Assembly: GCA_021813335.1 (NCBI GenBank) | Contig: JAKALC010000018.1 | Location: 1-11,283 of the forward strand | DNA length: 11,283 nucleotides | Source of the DNA: a bacterium | Lineage (GTDB): Bacteria > Patescibacteriota > Minisyncoccia > Phycocordibacterales > SBAW01 | Direction of reading: 5' to 3' | In this document: positions 1 to 6,438 of the stretch, piece by piece | How the letters are laid out: each line of letters opens with the position of its first letter | Numbering within the stretch: the stretch's first letter is position 1 | Notes under the pieces: model-generated | Database searches by the model: none | The model's input: the letters and a program-made list of their open reading frames with translations, nothing else | What the model was told of the DNA's origin: nothing | Position numbers and translations under genes: made by a program

Positions 1-1800
1 GGGCGCGGCGAACGCGGCCGCGGCGGACGCGGCGGCGGACGCAAACCGCAGCAGGCCTTCTCTCCGCGCCCTATGAACGCTCCTTCCGAGGAGCGCGCCG
101 CCGATGAGAAGCCGGTCCCGCCCGTTCAGCCGGGTGTTATCCGCATCGTCCCTCTGGGAGGCGTCGAAGAGGTCGGCCGCAATATGACACTCGTCGAGTT
201 CGGTGGCGACATCGTCATCATCGATTGCGGGTTCCAGTTCCGCGAGGAAGACACGCCGGGCATCGACTACATCCTCCCCAACACGAAATATCTCGAGGAC
301 CGTCTCGACAAAGTGCGGGCGATATTCATCACTCACGGCCACCTCGACCATATCGGCGGCATTCCCTACGTCATCGACCGGCTCGGGTATCCTCCCATTT
401 ATACGCGGCGACTCACCTCGGTTATGATCAAGAAACGCCAAGACGAGTTCCCGCACCTCAAGCCTCTCGATATCCGCGAAGTCGAGAAGGAAGAGACCGT
501 CCGCGTCGGCGACCTTCGGGTGCGTTTCTTCTCGGTGACGCATACCATCCCCGACTCTATGGGCGTCATCATCGAGACGCCCTACGGCTCCATCGTGGCG
601 ACGGGCGACCTCCGCCTCGACCACGTAGGCGGCGTTCCGACCGAGAAAGAGGAGCAGGAGTTCTCCGTCTTCAAGGACGAGAACGTTCTTCTTCTTATGG
701 CGGACTCGACCAACGTCGAGAAGCCGGGCTTTTCGATACCGGAGCGGGTCGTGAAGAAAAACCTCGAAGATATCATCTCGGGAGCGACCGGCCGGCTCAT
801 CATCGGCACGTTCTCCTCGCAGCTCGAGCGCATTATGGGGATGATCGAACACGCGTCCTCCATAGGAAAGAAGATCCTCGTCGAGGGCCGGAGTATGAAG
901 GTCAACATCGAGATCGTGCGCGAGCTCGGCCTGCTTAAAGTCCCCGACAAGACCTTCATCGGTCCCGAGGAACTCGATTCGATCCCCGACAGCAAGGTTC
1001 TCATCCTTGCGACCGGCGCCCAGGGCGACGAGTTCGCGGCGCTGATGCGCATCGCCGTCAAGACGCACAAGTACGTCAAGATAAAGAAGGGCGACGTCGT
1101 CGTGCTCTCGTCCTCCATCGTTCCCGGCAACGAGCGCGCGGTCCAGAAGCTCAAAGACAATCTTTCGCGGCAAGGCGCCCGCATCATCCATCGCGACACG
1201 ATGGACGTGCACGCTTCGGGTCACGCCAACCGCGACGAGACCGTGTGGATACACCAGCACATCAATCCCCGCTTCTTTATGCCGATGCACGGCTACCACT
1301 ATATGCTGCGTACGCACGCGGATATCGCGAAGGCCTGCGGCCGCGCGGAGAACGAGATCGTCGTCCCCGATAACGGCGCCGTGATCGAGATCCAGGACGA
1401 GGGGCAGAAGATCGTGCGGCTCAAGGAGAAAGCGCCCTCGGGCCTCCGGCTCGTCGACGGCTTCTCGATCGGCGACATCCAGGAAGTGGTCATCCGCGAC
1501 CGCAAGATGATGGCCGAGGAGGGAATGTTCGTCATCATCGCCACGGTCAATCCGCAAACCGGCAAGCTGCGCAAGTCGCCCGACATCATTTCGCGCGGCT
1601 TCGTGTATCTCCGCGAGTCGCAGGAGCTTCTCCAGCAGACGCGCATCATCATCAAAAAGACCATCGAGGACACGACGCATAATATGCAGCCCGTGAACTT
1701 CGACTACGTGAAGAACAACGTGACCGACGCCGTGGCGCGCTTCCTCTTCGAGAAGACGAACAAGCGGCCGCTGGTCATTCCGGTCGTCCTCGGCGTCTAG
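1..1800 (+). CDS. rnj: Ribonuclease J (5' end outside window)
   Basis: RNase J is a metallo-beta-lactamase/beta-CASP nuclease with endonuclease and 5'-3' exonuclease activity in mRNA decay and RNA maturation. Numbering from the Met at 73, the HxHxDH metal motif HGHLDH is at residues 88-93, the metal-binding Asp of TGDL near 179, GTFSSQLERI near 245-254, the beta-CASP His motif HASGHA at 380-385, and MHGYHYML near 405-412. The C-terminal RNase J domain ends in VIPVVLGV. The frame stays open from Met73 back to base 1 and encodes an Arg/Gly-rich stretch (GRGERGRGGRGGGRKP and so on), and no Shine-Dalgarno precedes Met73. I therefore take the gene to start upstream, with a basic RG-rich N-terminal tail likely to bind RNA. 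The stop lies 5 nt from the convergent MutY-like stop, with no terminator between them. The family assignment is very secure; the true start is not visible. Confidence 0.95.
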   Translation, partial: GRGERGRGGRGGGRKPQQAFSPRPMNAPSEERAADEKPVPPVQPGVIRIVPLGGVEEVGRNMTLVEFGGDIVIIDCGFQFREEDTPGIDYILPNTKYLEDRLDKVRAIFITHGHLDHIGGIPYVIDRLGYPPIYTRRLTSVMIKKRQDEFPHLKPLDIREVEKEETVRVGDLRVRFFSVTHTIPDSMGVIIETPYGSIVATGDLRLDHVGGVPTEKEEQEFSVFKDENVLLLMADSTNVEKPGFSIPERVVKKNLEDIISGATGRLIIGTFSSQLERIMGMIEHASSIGKKILVEGRSMKVNIEIVRELGLLKVPDKTFIGPEELDSIPDSKVLILATGAQGDEFAALMRIAVKTHKYVKIKKGDVVVLSSSIVPGNERAVQKLKDNLSRQGARIIHRDTMDVHASGHANRDETVWIHQHINPRFFMPMHGYHYMLRTHADIAKACGRAENEIVVPDNGAVIEIQDEGQKIVRLKEKAPSGLRLVDGFSIGDIQEVVIRDRKMMAEEGMFVIIATVNPQTGKLRKSPDIISRGFVYLRESQELLQQTRIIIKKTIEDTTHNMQPVNFDYVKNNVTDAVARFLFEKTNKRPLVIPVVLGV

Positions 1801-1805
1801 CGGGA

Positions 1806-2654
1806 CTAGTCGGCAAGCGCGTAGTGCGCGCCCGTTCGGCGGACGAGCTTCTCTTTTTCGAGCCGCAGGAGCTCGGCGCGCACGGCAGCTGCTTTCTCCC
1901 CGCATACGCGCGCGAGCGCAGAGAGGGGCAGGGGCGCCTCGAGAAGCGCGCGCAGGATCTTTCCGCGCAGCTGCCGGCGCGAACCCTCGAACCGCGGCTG
2001 CCGCGCATAGTGCGCGCTTTGAGCGTTGAGGCGCAGGCCCGAGTGCTTGAGCTCCGCGCCGTGATCCATAAGCGCCGCATAAAAAATGCTCGGCCGCATT
2101 CTTGAGCGCGCGAGAGCTTCGGCGACGAGCGGCAGAAGCTCAGCGTCGCGGACCGTGCGCCGCCCCGTAAAGCAGTAGTGCAGAAAGACCGTGCGGATAT
2201 TCGTTTCGATGAAGATCTCGGGTCTCTCGAAAGCGAAGGCCGCGACGGCGCGCGCCGTATACGGTCCGACGCCGGGCAAACTCTCGAGCTCCGATGCGCT
2301 CTGGGGCAGTTCGCCGCCCCAGCGGCCGAAGGCGGCGCGCGCCGCATCGCGCAGCGCCCGGGCGCGGCGATTGTATCCCAGCCCCTGCCAGGTGGCGAGG
2401 ACTTCTTCAAGCGGCGCCCCGGCGAGCGCTTTGAGATCGGGGAACTTTGCGAGGAACGCCGCGTAGAACGGGATGACGCGGCCGACCTGCGTCTGCTGGA
2501 GCATCACTTCCGACACGAGGATGGCATAGGGGTCGCGGGCTTTCCGCCACGGAAGATGCGCGCGCCCTCCCCTTTGCGCGAAGCGCTTCAGATGACGAAC
2601 GAGCTTTGATATACAATGATTTTTTCGCGTGTGGATAGTGCTATGGTGCGCCAT
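1806..2654 (-). CDS. MutY-like adenine DNA glycosylase lacking the Fe-S cluster
   Basis: This is an HhH-GPD base-excision glycosylase. MutY enzymes remove adenine opposite 8-oxoguanine. Visible are LPWR (34-37), the DPYAILVSEVMLQQTQV block with the expected catalytic Glu at 49, WQGLGYNRRARAL (89-101) and the helix-hairpin-helix LPGVGPYTARAV (126-137). The usual catalytic Asp motif (DxNV) reads IETNIRTV, so Glu150 sits where Asp is expected. After ALMDHGAELK, MutY normally has a C-x6-C-x2-C-x5-C cluster; here residues 201-232 contain no cysteine. The C-terminal roughly 50 residues resemble a winged-helix segment rather than the MutT-like 8-oxoG recognition domain, and the protein (282 aa) is shorter than standard MutY (about 350). 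The start is the first ATG and has no visible SD, so the N-terminal 15 or so residues are uncertain. Substrate specificity is inferred from the family. Confidence 0.87.
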   Translation of the reverse strand: MAHHSTIHTRKNHCISKLVRHLKRFAQRGGRAHLPWRKARDPYAILVSEVMLQQTQVGRVIPFYAAFLAKFPDLKALAGAPLEEVLATWQGLGYNRRARALRDAARAAFGRWGGELPQSASELESLPGVGPYTARAVAAFAFERPEIFIETNIRTVFLHYCFTGRRTVRDAELLPLVAEALARSRMRPSIFYAALMDHGAELKHSGLRLNAQSAHYARQPRFEGSRRQLRGKILRALLEAPLPLSALARVCGEKAAAVRAELLRLEKEKLVRRTGAHYALAD

Positions 2655-2672
2655 ACTGCAGTTGCTACGCTA

Positions 2673-2702
2673 TAGGCAGGTCGAATTCTCCGTAGCTATT
2701 AT
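2673..2702 (+). promoter_or_regulatory. Possible promoter of the DUF4383-like gene
   Basis: TAGGCA (2673-2678) and TATTAT (2697-2702) are separated by 18 nt and match a sigma-70-type promoter at 4/6 and 5/6 positions. A transcript from here would start about 20 nt upstream of the ATG at 2728. The 73-nt gap also has to hold the promoter of the divergent MutY-like gene, for which I see no convincing pair. Confidence 0.3.
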
Positions 2703-2705
2703 TAC

Positions 2706-2728
2706 TAGGTATTCGTTAACTATACCTA
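2706..2728. promoter_or_regulatory. Inverted repeat abutting the DUF4383-like start codon
   Basis: TAGGTAT (2706-2712) and ATACCTA (2722-2728) are perfect inverted repeats around a 9-nt centre containing GTTAAC. The right arm includes the A of the start codon. It could be an operator or an RNA hairpin covering the start. A similar GGTATA/TATACC arrangement precedes the DedA gene. Confidence 0.35.
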
Positions 2729-3087
2729 TGTCACGCACTATCGCATACGTGTTCGGCGCCATAATGGCGATCGCGGGTATCTGGGGACTTATGTCGACGC
2801 CGGTCCTCGGCATCTTCGATGCCAATACCGCGCTCTCTTTGCTGTGGCTCGTGCTCGGCCTCATCCTCCTTGCGGTCGCCGCATGGTGGGAAAATACGAG
2901 CGCAACGGTTCTGAAAGTTCTGGGGATCATTGTCGCCATTATCGCGGTATGGGGGTTCGTCGTTCCGGGTGATATCCTCGGAGCGCTGACCAACACGACC
3001 GCCGACAACGTCCTGCACCTCATCTTCGCCGTCGTCTTTTTGTGGGTCGGCTTCACCGACAGGAGCGGCGCGGCGATGCAAATGTAG
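2728..3087 (+). CDS. DUF4383-like small membrane protein
   Basis: A 119-aa integral membrane protein with about four hydrophobic segments: the N-terminal stretch IAYVFGAIMAIAGIWGLM, LSLLWLVLGLILLAVAAWW, VLKVLGIIVAIIAVWGFVV, and LHLIFAVVFLWVGF at the C-terminus. The two-fold pattern (short helix pair, a G-F/D-A-N-type turn, then a TADNVLHLIF.VVFLWVGF signature) resembles DUF4383, a family of four-TM proteins of unknown function; this is from memory of the family pattern. I chose the ATG at 2728 because the 33 codons upstream in frame do not look like a membrane protein N-terminus and would run back into the start of the divergent MutY-like gene. An inverted repeat touches this start. The gene ends 16 nt before a strong bidirectional terminator. 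Function unknown. Confidence 0.72.
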   Translation: MSRTIAYVFGAIMAIAGIWGLMSTPVLGIFDANTALSLLWLVLGLILLAVAAWWENTSATVLKVLGIIVAIIAVWGFVVPGDILGALTNTTADNVLHLIFAVVFLWVGFTDRSGAAMQM

Positions 3088-3103
3088 GCGAAGCGCTCGT
3101 GAA

Positions 3104-3146
3104 GCGCACAAAAAGATCCCGCGTGAAGCGGGATCTTTTTGTGCGC
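3104..3146. terminator. Bidirectional intrinsic terminator
   Basis: A perfect hairpin with 19-bp arms (left arm GCGCACAAAAAGATCCCGC, 3104-3122), a 5-nt loop GTGAA (3123-3127) and the complementary right arm at 3128-3146. The arms carry A5/T5 runs, so each direction has a U-tract within the stem. It lies between the convergent DUF4383-like and RRM genes and serves both. Confidence 0.9.
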
Positions 3147-3159
3147 GTGCGCGAGGGCC

Positions 3160-3414
3160 TTAGGCGGCCTTCGGGCGTGCTTCGGAAACCGTGAGCGTGC
3201 GGCCCTCGAACTCCTTACCATTCCACATGGTAATGGCGTTCTGGGCTGCCTCGTCGGTCGCCATCTCGACGAAGCCGAAGCCCCGCGAGCGGCCGGTCTC
3301 ACGCTCCGTCACGATCGACGCCGACGCGACTTCACCCGCCTGAGCGAATGCGTCGCGAAGCTCGTCGCCGGTCGTGCGGTACGGAAGTCCGCCAACAAAC
3401 AGTTTGCGTGCCAT
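3160..3414 (-). CDS. RRM-domain RNA-binding protein
   Basis: An 84-aa protein made almost entirely of one RNA recognition motif: RNP2 KLFVGGLPY (4-12) and RNP1 RGFGFVEM (44-51) are both canonical, with the aromatic residues that stack on RNA. Small single-RRM proteins occur in many bacteria (cyanobacterial Rbp type) and are common in Patescibacteria. They bind single-stranded RNA and are often linked to cold adaptation or RNA chaperoning; the role here is inferred. The ATG at 3414 is preferred over an in-frame ATG 63 nt upstream because MARKLFVGGL is the typical family N-terminus. No SD is present. The C-terminus is a short basic tail (EARPKAA) without a glycine-rich extension. The gap to the sortase stop upstream is 121 nt, so it probably has its own promoter, which I could not pin down. 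Confidence 0.93.
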   Translation of the reverse strand: MARKLFVGGLPYRTTGDELRDAFAQAGEVASASIVTERETGRSRGFGFVEMATDEAAQNAITMWNGKEFEGRTLTVSEARPKAA

Positions 3415-3535
3415 AGTGAGCAATAGAGAAATTGCGTAAACGTCCTCGTAAGGCGACCTCTCCCTACTGCCGAACACGAAACCGTGCCGCGAACGGAGAA
3501 CTTACTTGAACAAAAAAACTGTAGCAAACGGCGCC

Positions 3536-4258
3536 CTAGCGCGCAAGCGACGCATACACAACGAGGCGCTTGTCATAACTATGCTTCCCCTGGTCCCACG
3601 CCCCGTCGCACGTGATGAGGACGAGGGCCGCGGGGCCGCTCGTCGCGAAGATCTGGGAGAGCGGCGCCGCATCGGCAGCGTAGAGCTGTTCGCTGTCGAC
3701 GACAAATGAGAGCGAGCGGCCCGAAGCGTCCGACACGAGAACGCGATCGCCGAGAGACACTTGATCGAGGCGGGAAAAAACGCCGAGAGTCGTGAGCGCA
3801 TTGTTCACGTGGCCGTCGATCACGGCATTGCCGGAAGCCCCCGGCCGGACGCCGTTCGCGTACCATGCGGCGTGCACCATATCGGATGGCGCCTGAAGCG
3901 CCCCCGCCGCGGTAAGGCCGGTATGTTCGACGGGGGCGTCGACGCCGATCGAGGGGATCTTGAGGCGGACGGGTATGAGCGGGGCCTGGGCGCTCCCCGC
4001 GGCGAACGCGGGGCCGACGGCAAGCGTGCCGTCAGCGGCATTCGAAGCGTCCCCCGAGGAGCCGCTCGAGAAATTATTCGAAGCGACCGCCCGATTATAA
4101 AGATCCGAAGCTCCGATGAGGGCCAGGATGAGAATGGTTGCGGCGATGCCCGCGCGCCACGGCAAGGACGCCAGCAAAAAGCGCTCGCGCAGCGAAAGCG
4201 CCGGTACGGGACTAGCCGAGGAGGGCGCGGGCGACGGCGGCAAAAGCTTTTCTTGCAT
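3536..4258 (-). CDS. Sortase, class F-like
   Basis: A membrane-anchored transpeptidase that cleaves LPxTG-type signals between Thr and Gly and attaches the protein to a surface nucleophile. The 240-aa protein has a Pro/Ser-rich cytoplasmic N-terminus, one TM helix (about 36-51, AGIAATILILALIGAS), a low-complexity Ser/Ala linker (60-92) and a catalytic domain starting at LIPVRLKIPSIGVDAPV. The triad is intact: His150 in VIDGHVN, Cys217 in LITCDG, and Arg231 in YDKRLVVYA. The VGLTADGA-like and DGHVN-type features fit class F/E-like sortases. The ATG at 4258 has no SD but gives the natural TM topology. It overlaps the 3' end of the LPxTG gene by 47 nt, so the two are probably cotranscribed and translationally coupled. 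An A7 run (U7 in the RNA) follows the stop but lacks a good stem. Confidence 0.93.
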   Translation of the reverse strand: MQEKLLPPSPAPSSASPVPALSLRERFLLASLPWRAGIAATILILALIGASDLYNRAVASNNFSSGSSGDASNAADGTLAVGPAFAAGSAQAPLIPVRLKIPSIGVDAPVEHTGLTAAGALQAPSDMVHAAWYANGVRPGASGNAVIDGHVNNALTTLGVFSRLDQVSLGDRVLVSDASGRSLSFVVDSEQLYAADAAPLSQIFATSGPAALVLITCDGAWDQGKHSYDKRLVVYASLAR

Positions 4259-4841
4259 ACGGAAGGATGAGGATGGCGGCGGCGAGGAGAAGGGCGGCCG
4301 CGAAGGCGAGCGCCGCTCCGCTCGACGGCGCGAAGCCGGTATTCGGGAGCGCCGGCAAAGCGATGCTCGGCGCTCCCGCAGCGACGCGGCCGCCCCCGGT
4401 CGGAGCCACGACGACAACGCCCGGCGCGGCAGGAGCATACGCCGCATTCGGCCGGTACGTTCCATAGGCGCCGTTCGGCACGACGTTCACCGTGCAGGTC
4501 GCTGTTTCGGCGCTGCTCGAGACCGAGACGGTATGCACGCCGGTGCTCGTGAATGTCGTGTTGAGGACGGGGCCGATATTCAAATAGGTCTGCCCGTCAG
4601 CCGTCCAGTTGTACGTTCCGGTCCCGTTCTCCGCGACGAAGGTCGCCGGAGCTCCCTGTGCGACGACCCCGGCAGGCGTCGTGCATAGAAGCGGGGTCGG
4701 ATTGGGCACGAGATAGGCGTACGGGTACGGAGACCAAACGTAGGTGTAGGTCTCCGCGAGCGCGAGCGGAGCGGAACCGAGCATTCCGGCGAGAAGAACG
4801 AGAGCGGCGAGAGAGCGGGCGGCGCGTATCGGGTAATGCAT
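4212..4841 (-). CDS. LPxTG-anchored surface protein with Ig/PKD-like domain
   Basis: A 209-aa secreted protein and the probable substrate of the adjoining sortase. It has a signal peptide (basic n-region, hydrophobic LAALVLLAGMLG, likely cleavage after ALA at 27-29), a Tyr/Pro-rich mature N-terminus (YTYVWSPYPYAYLVPNP), a beta-sandwich-like region (about 50-122; ATFVAENGTGTYNWTADG and GVHTVSVSSSAETATCTVNV are typical PKD/Ig-like strands) with Cys53 and Cys116 placed for a disulfide, a Pro/Ala/Val linker, the sorting motif LPNTG (165-169), a TM segment (about 174-194) and a basic tail (YARKAFAAVARALLG). No SD; a sigma-70-like promoter lies about 33 nt upstream. The ligand or assembly role is unknown, but the single small domain suggests a pilin-like or surface-coat subunit rather than an enzyme. 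Confidence 0.88.
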   Translation of the reverse strand: MHYPIRAARSLAALVLLAGMLGSAPLALAETYTYVWSPYPYAYLVPNPTPLLCTTPAGVVAQGAPATFVAENGTGTYNWTADGQTYLNIGPVLNTTFTSTGVHTVSVSSSAETATCTVNVVPNGAYGTYRPNAAYAPAAPGVVVVAPTGGGRVAAGAPSIALPALPNTGFAPSSGAALAFAAALLLAAAILILPYARKAFAAVARALLG

Positions 4842-4873
4842 AGTGGCGTGCGGCTACGGGGATAATAAAAACA

Positions 4874-4901
4874 ATTGTACGATATTTTTAGAATAATGCA
4901 A
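4874..4901 (-). promoter_or_regulatory. Promoter of the surface protein/sortase unit
   Basis: On the minus strand, TTGCAT (4901-4896) and TACAAT (4879-4874) are separated by 16 nt in an AT-rich patch of an otherwise GC-rich region. This predicts a 5' UTR of about 25-30 nt before the ATG at 4841. The -35 directly adjoins the hairpin at 4903-4930. Confidence 0.6.
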
Positions 4902-4902
4902 T

Positions 4903-4930
4903 ACCCGCCCGGCCCCGGGGCCGGGCGGGT
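4903..4930. terminator. Palindromic hairpin downstream of the small membrane protein
   Basis: A perfect 14-bp-arm palindrome (arm ACCCGCCCGGCCCC) ending 11 nt after the stop of the minus-strand gene at 4942. No U-tract follows directly on the minus strand; the next bases are ATTGCATTATTC. It is probably a transcription end or 3'-stabilising hairpin, placed just before the next promoter. Confidence 0.6.
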
Positions 4931-4941
4931 GGCGCGGCCTT

Positions 4942-5184
4942 TCAGTATCGGCTTTTTGAGGCAAGGAGGACGCCGAGCGCGGCGATGAGCGCGAGAATAT
5001 TGGCGACCTCCGCGAACGACAGGGACGAAATGCTCCAGCCGCCGACGACGAGAAACCCGGCGCCGAGCGCGTAGAGCGCCGCGAACGCGGGCCGCAGAGC
5101 GCGCCGGCCGTAGCGCATACGCGCATACTGGTAGAGCCACGCTATGACGATGAGCGAGAGTCCTATGTTTTGAGCGGTGAACAT
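4942..5184 (-). CDS. Small membrane protein, unknown function
   Basis: An 80-aa protein with three predicted TM helices: GLSLIVIAWLYQY (8-20), FAALYALGAGFLVVGGW (34-50) and VANILALIAALGVLLAS (60-76). Between helices 1 and 2 is a basic cytoplasmic loop (ARMRYGRRALRP), which by the positive-inside rule puts the N-terminus outside. I do not recognise a family; similar short proteins are widespread in Patescibacteria. The start is 17 nt after the FMN reductase stop, suggesting one transcript with it. A GC-rich palindrome follows the stop. Confidence 0.7.
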   Translation of the reverse strand: MFTAQNIGLSLIVIAWLYQYARMRYGRRALRPAFAALYALGAGFLVVGGWSISSLSFAEVANILALIAALGVLLASKSRY

Positions 5185-5201
5185 AATCCGCGATAAAAAT
5201 T

Positions 5202-5738
5202 CTATCCGCGAACGCGCTCGGCGAAGCGAGCGAGGGCGCCCGCCAAGAAGGTCTTCGTCCCTTCGTTTACGATCTCCCCCGATGTCCCGAAGACCTCCCC
5301 GCCGTGCGGGATCATTATCTCAGGCTGGCCCGCGAGCTTCGCATCGAGATAGAGCAGGATTTTTTTAAGATCGTATTGGGCGAGCGCCGAAGAAATAGCG
5401 CCCGACGACGTACCCATAACGAGGACGTTCTTCCCCGCCCAGGCGTTGTCGCCGTAGGGGCGCGAAGTCCACTCAAGCGCGTTCTTGAGCGCCGCGGGCA
5501 GCGTGCGGTCGAACTCGGGCGTCGCGATCATAACGGCGTCGGCCGCGCGGATCTTTTCCTTGAGCGAGCGCGCCGCAGCGGGAAAGTCCGCTTCAAGGTC
5601 CTCGTTATAAAGCGGGAGACTTCCGATGTCGGCGAGCTCGAACGAGGCGTCGGCGGGGAGCGTCGCCGCGGCCGCCAGTATGAGCTTCCGGTTGAGTGAA
5701 TCGTTCCGCAGGCTTCCGACGATGCCGAGGATGCGCAT
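5202..5738 (-). CDS. NAD(P)H-dependent FMN reductase (flavodoxin-like)
   Basis: A 178-aa cytoplasmic flavoprotein of the NADPH-dependent FMN reductase family (SsuE/azoreductase-like, PF03358), which passes electrons from NAD(P)H to FMN or to quinone, azo or chromate-type acceptors. The FMN phosphate loop GSLRNDSLNRKL (8-19) matches the family GSxRxxSxNxxL. TPEFDRTLPAALKNALEW (73-90) matches the TPEYNxSxPGxLKNAxDW flavin-contact segment, with Phe for Tyr and Arg for Ser. MGTSSGAISS (108-117) is the third conserved loop. The ATG at 5738 gives a standard N-terminus (MRILGIVGSL). It lies 20 nt after the DoxX stop. DoxX-family proteins often sit beside redox enzymes, so a shared role in redox or oxidative-stress handling is plausible but inferred. 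Confidence 0.92.
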   Translation of the reverse strand: MRILGIVGSLRNDSLNRKLILAAAATLPADASFELADIGSLPLYNEDLEADFPAAARSLKEKIRAADAVMIATPEFDRTLPAALKNALEWTSRPYGDNAWAGKNVLVMGTSSGAISSALAQYDLKKILLYLDAKLAGQPEIMIPHGGEVFGTSGEIVNEGTKTFLAGALARFAERVRG

Positions 5739-5758
5739 AGGCGACGATATACGCTGAG

Positions 5759-6211
5759 CTACGCGGCGCAGGAATTCCCGCCTTCGCAGAACATCCCGCC
5801 GCAGCGAGGACACTCGAGAGGATAGAGCGAGAACTTGCCCGAACCGGCGAAGGCGAGTGCGAAGGAAAGCGCCGAGAGAAGCAGCGGAAACTCGTAGCCG
5901 TGGAAGCCGAACGTGTTGCCTATCTTGAGGACGGCCACCGCCATCTCGATGCCGAACACGACGCCCAAAACCCGTGTCGCGACGCCAAAGATGAGCGCGA
6001 GACCGCCCAGGACTTCGAGCCACGCGATGAAGTAGGCCATCGGGGCCCCGCCGAGGCCGAGCGTCTGCATCATACGGACGGTATTGTCGATCGAGTGCAC
6101 CTTGTCCCAGCCGTGGACGAAGAAGATGAGGCCGACCGCAACGCGTACGATAAGAAGACCGAGACCGATGTCGTAGGTCCGCCGGCTGGCTCTGAGGATG
6201 AGGTTTTTCAT
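5759..6211 (-). CDS. DoxX family membrane protein with Cys-rich C-terminus
   Basis: A 150-aa DoxX-family protein with four TM helices (about 15-33, 58-77, 80-95, 108-122). Typical features are GLLIVRVAVGLIFFVHGWDKV, GGAPMAYFIAWLEVLGGLALIFGVATR and a final helix before GKFSLY. DoxX relatives take part in thiosulfate:quinone or other redox chemistry, but most have no assigned activity. Unusually, the C-terminus carries four cysteines (134, 137, 142, 148: C-x2-C-x4-C-x5-C), like a small zinc or redox knuckle after the last helix. It is followed at 20 nt by the FMN reductase, so an electron-transfer partnership is possible. No SD is seen; the start follows from the family N-terminus. Confidence 0.88.
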   Translation of the reverse strand: MKNLILRASRRTYDIGLGLLIVRVAVGLIFFVHGWDKVHSIDNTVRMMQTLGLGGAPMAYFIAWLEVLGGLALIFGVATRVLGVVFGIEMAVAVLKIGNTFGFHGYEFPLLLSALSFALAFAGSGKFSLYPLECPRCGGMFCEGGNSCAA

Positions 6212-6250
6212 TTCAGTCGATTCGGAGAATTAGTTTCGTAAGGCGATCGG

Positions 6251-6391
6251 TCACCATGCGGAAGAAGCCGAGGATGCCGGAGCGCCCGCGGTTCCCGTAA
6301 TGCTTCGCGGCAGGAGCCACAAGACGGCGATGATGACGGCGATCGCGATGATCGCGATGATAAGCGGCGACTTTCGCGAGGATCCGTACAT
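6251..6391 (-). CDS. 46-aa single-pass membrane protein
   Basis: A short reading frame beginning MYGSSRKSPLIIAI and ending in an Ala/Ser-rich tail (APASSASSAW, then TGA). It has a short basic N-terminus, one strong TM segment of about 20 residues (Ile/Ala/Val-rich, about 10-29) and a Ser/Ala tail expected outside. Third positions are mostly G or C, as in neighbouring genes. It fills the gap between DoxX (39 nt downstream) and the divergent DedA start (35 nt away), which would otherwise be a long untranslated leader. No family is recognised; it could be an accessory subunit of the DoxX/FMN reductase unit or simply a leader peptide. Confidence is limited by its length. Confidence 0.5.
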   Translation of the reverse strand: MYGSSRKSPLIIAIIAIAVIIAVLWLLPRSITGTAGAPASSASSAW

Positions 6392-6413
6392 AGATGGCGG
6401 GGTTCGCTGATAA

Positions 6414-6438
6414 GGTATAGTGGTATATGAAGTATACC
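6414..6438. promoter_or_regulatory. GGTATA repeats and palindrome between divergent genes
   Basis: GGTATA occurs at 6414-6419 and 6422-6427, followed by its complement TATACC at 6433-6438, giving a 6-bp stem with a 5-nt loop that ends exactly at the ATG at 6439. TATAGT (6416-6421) is a good -10 for the plus strand, and TATACC (6419-6414) a possible -10 for the minus strand. No matching -35 is clear, so a regulator-binding site for both divergent units is possible. Confidence 0.4.

Noticed and set aside
73..75. ATG at 73 as the true start of RNase J
   Set aside because: No SD or promoter precedes it, and the frame remains open with biased RG-coding codons to the window edge.
225..938. Second plus-strand open frame of 237 codons within RNase J
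   Set aside because: Arg/His/Pro-rich shadow of the RNase J frame; no recognisable motif.
3512..3538. U7 run after the sortase stop as an intrinsic terminator
   Set aside because: The preceding GC-rich bases do not form a convincing stem; only GGCGCC pairs with itself.
4116..4688. Plus-strand open frame opposite the sortase and LPxTG genes
   Set aside because: Arg/Gly/Asp-rich composition caused by GC-rich antisense; the minus-strand genes have clear motifs.
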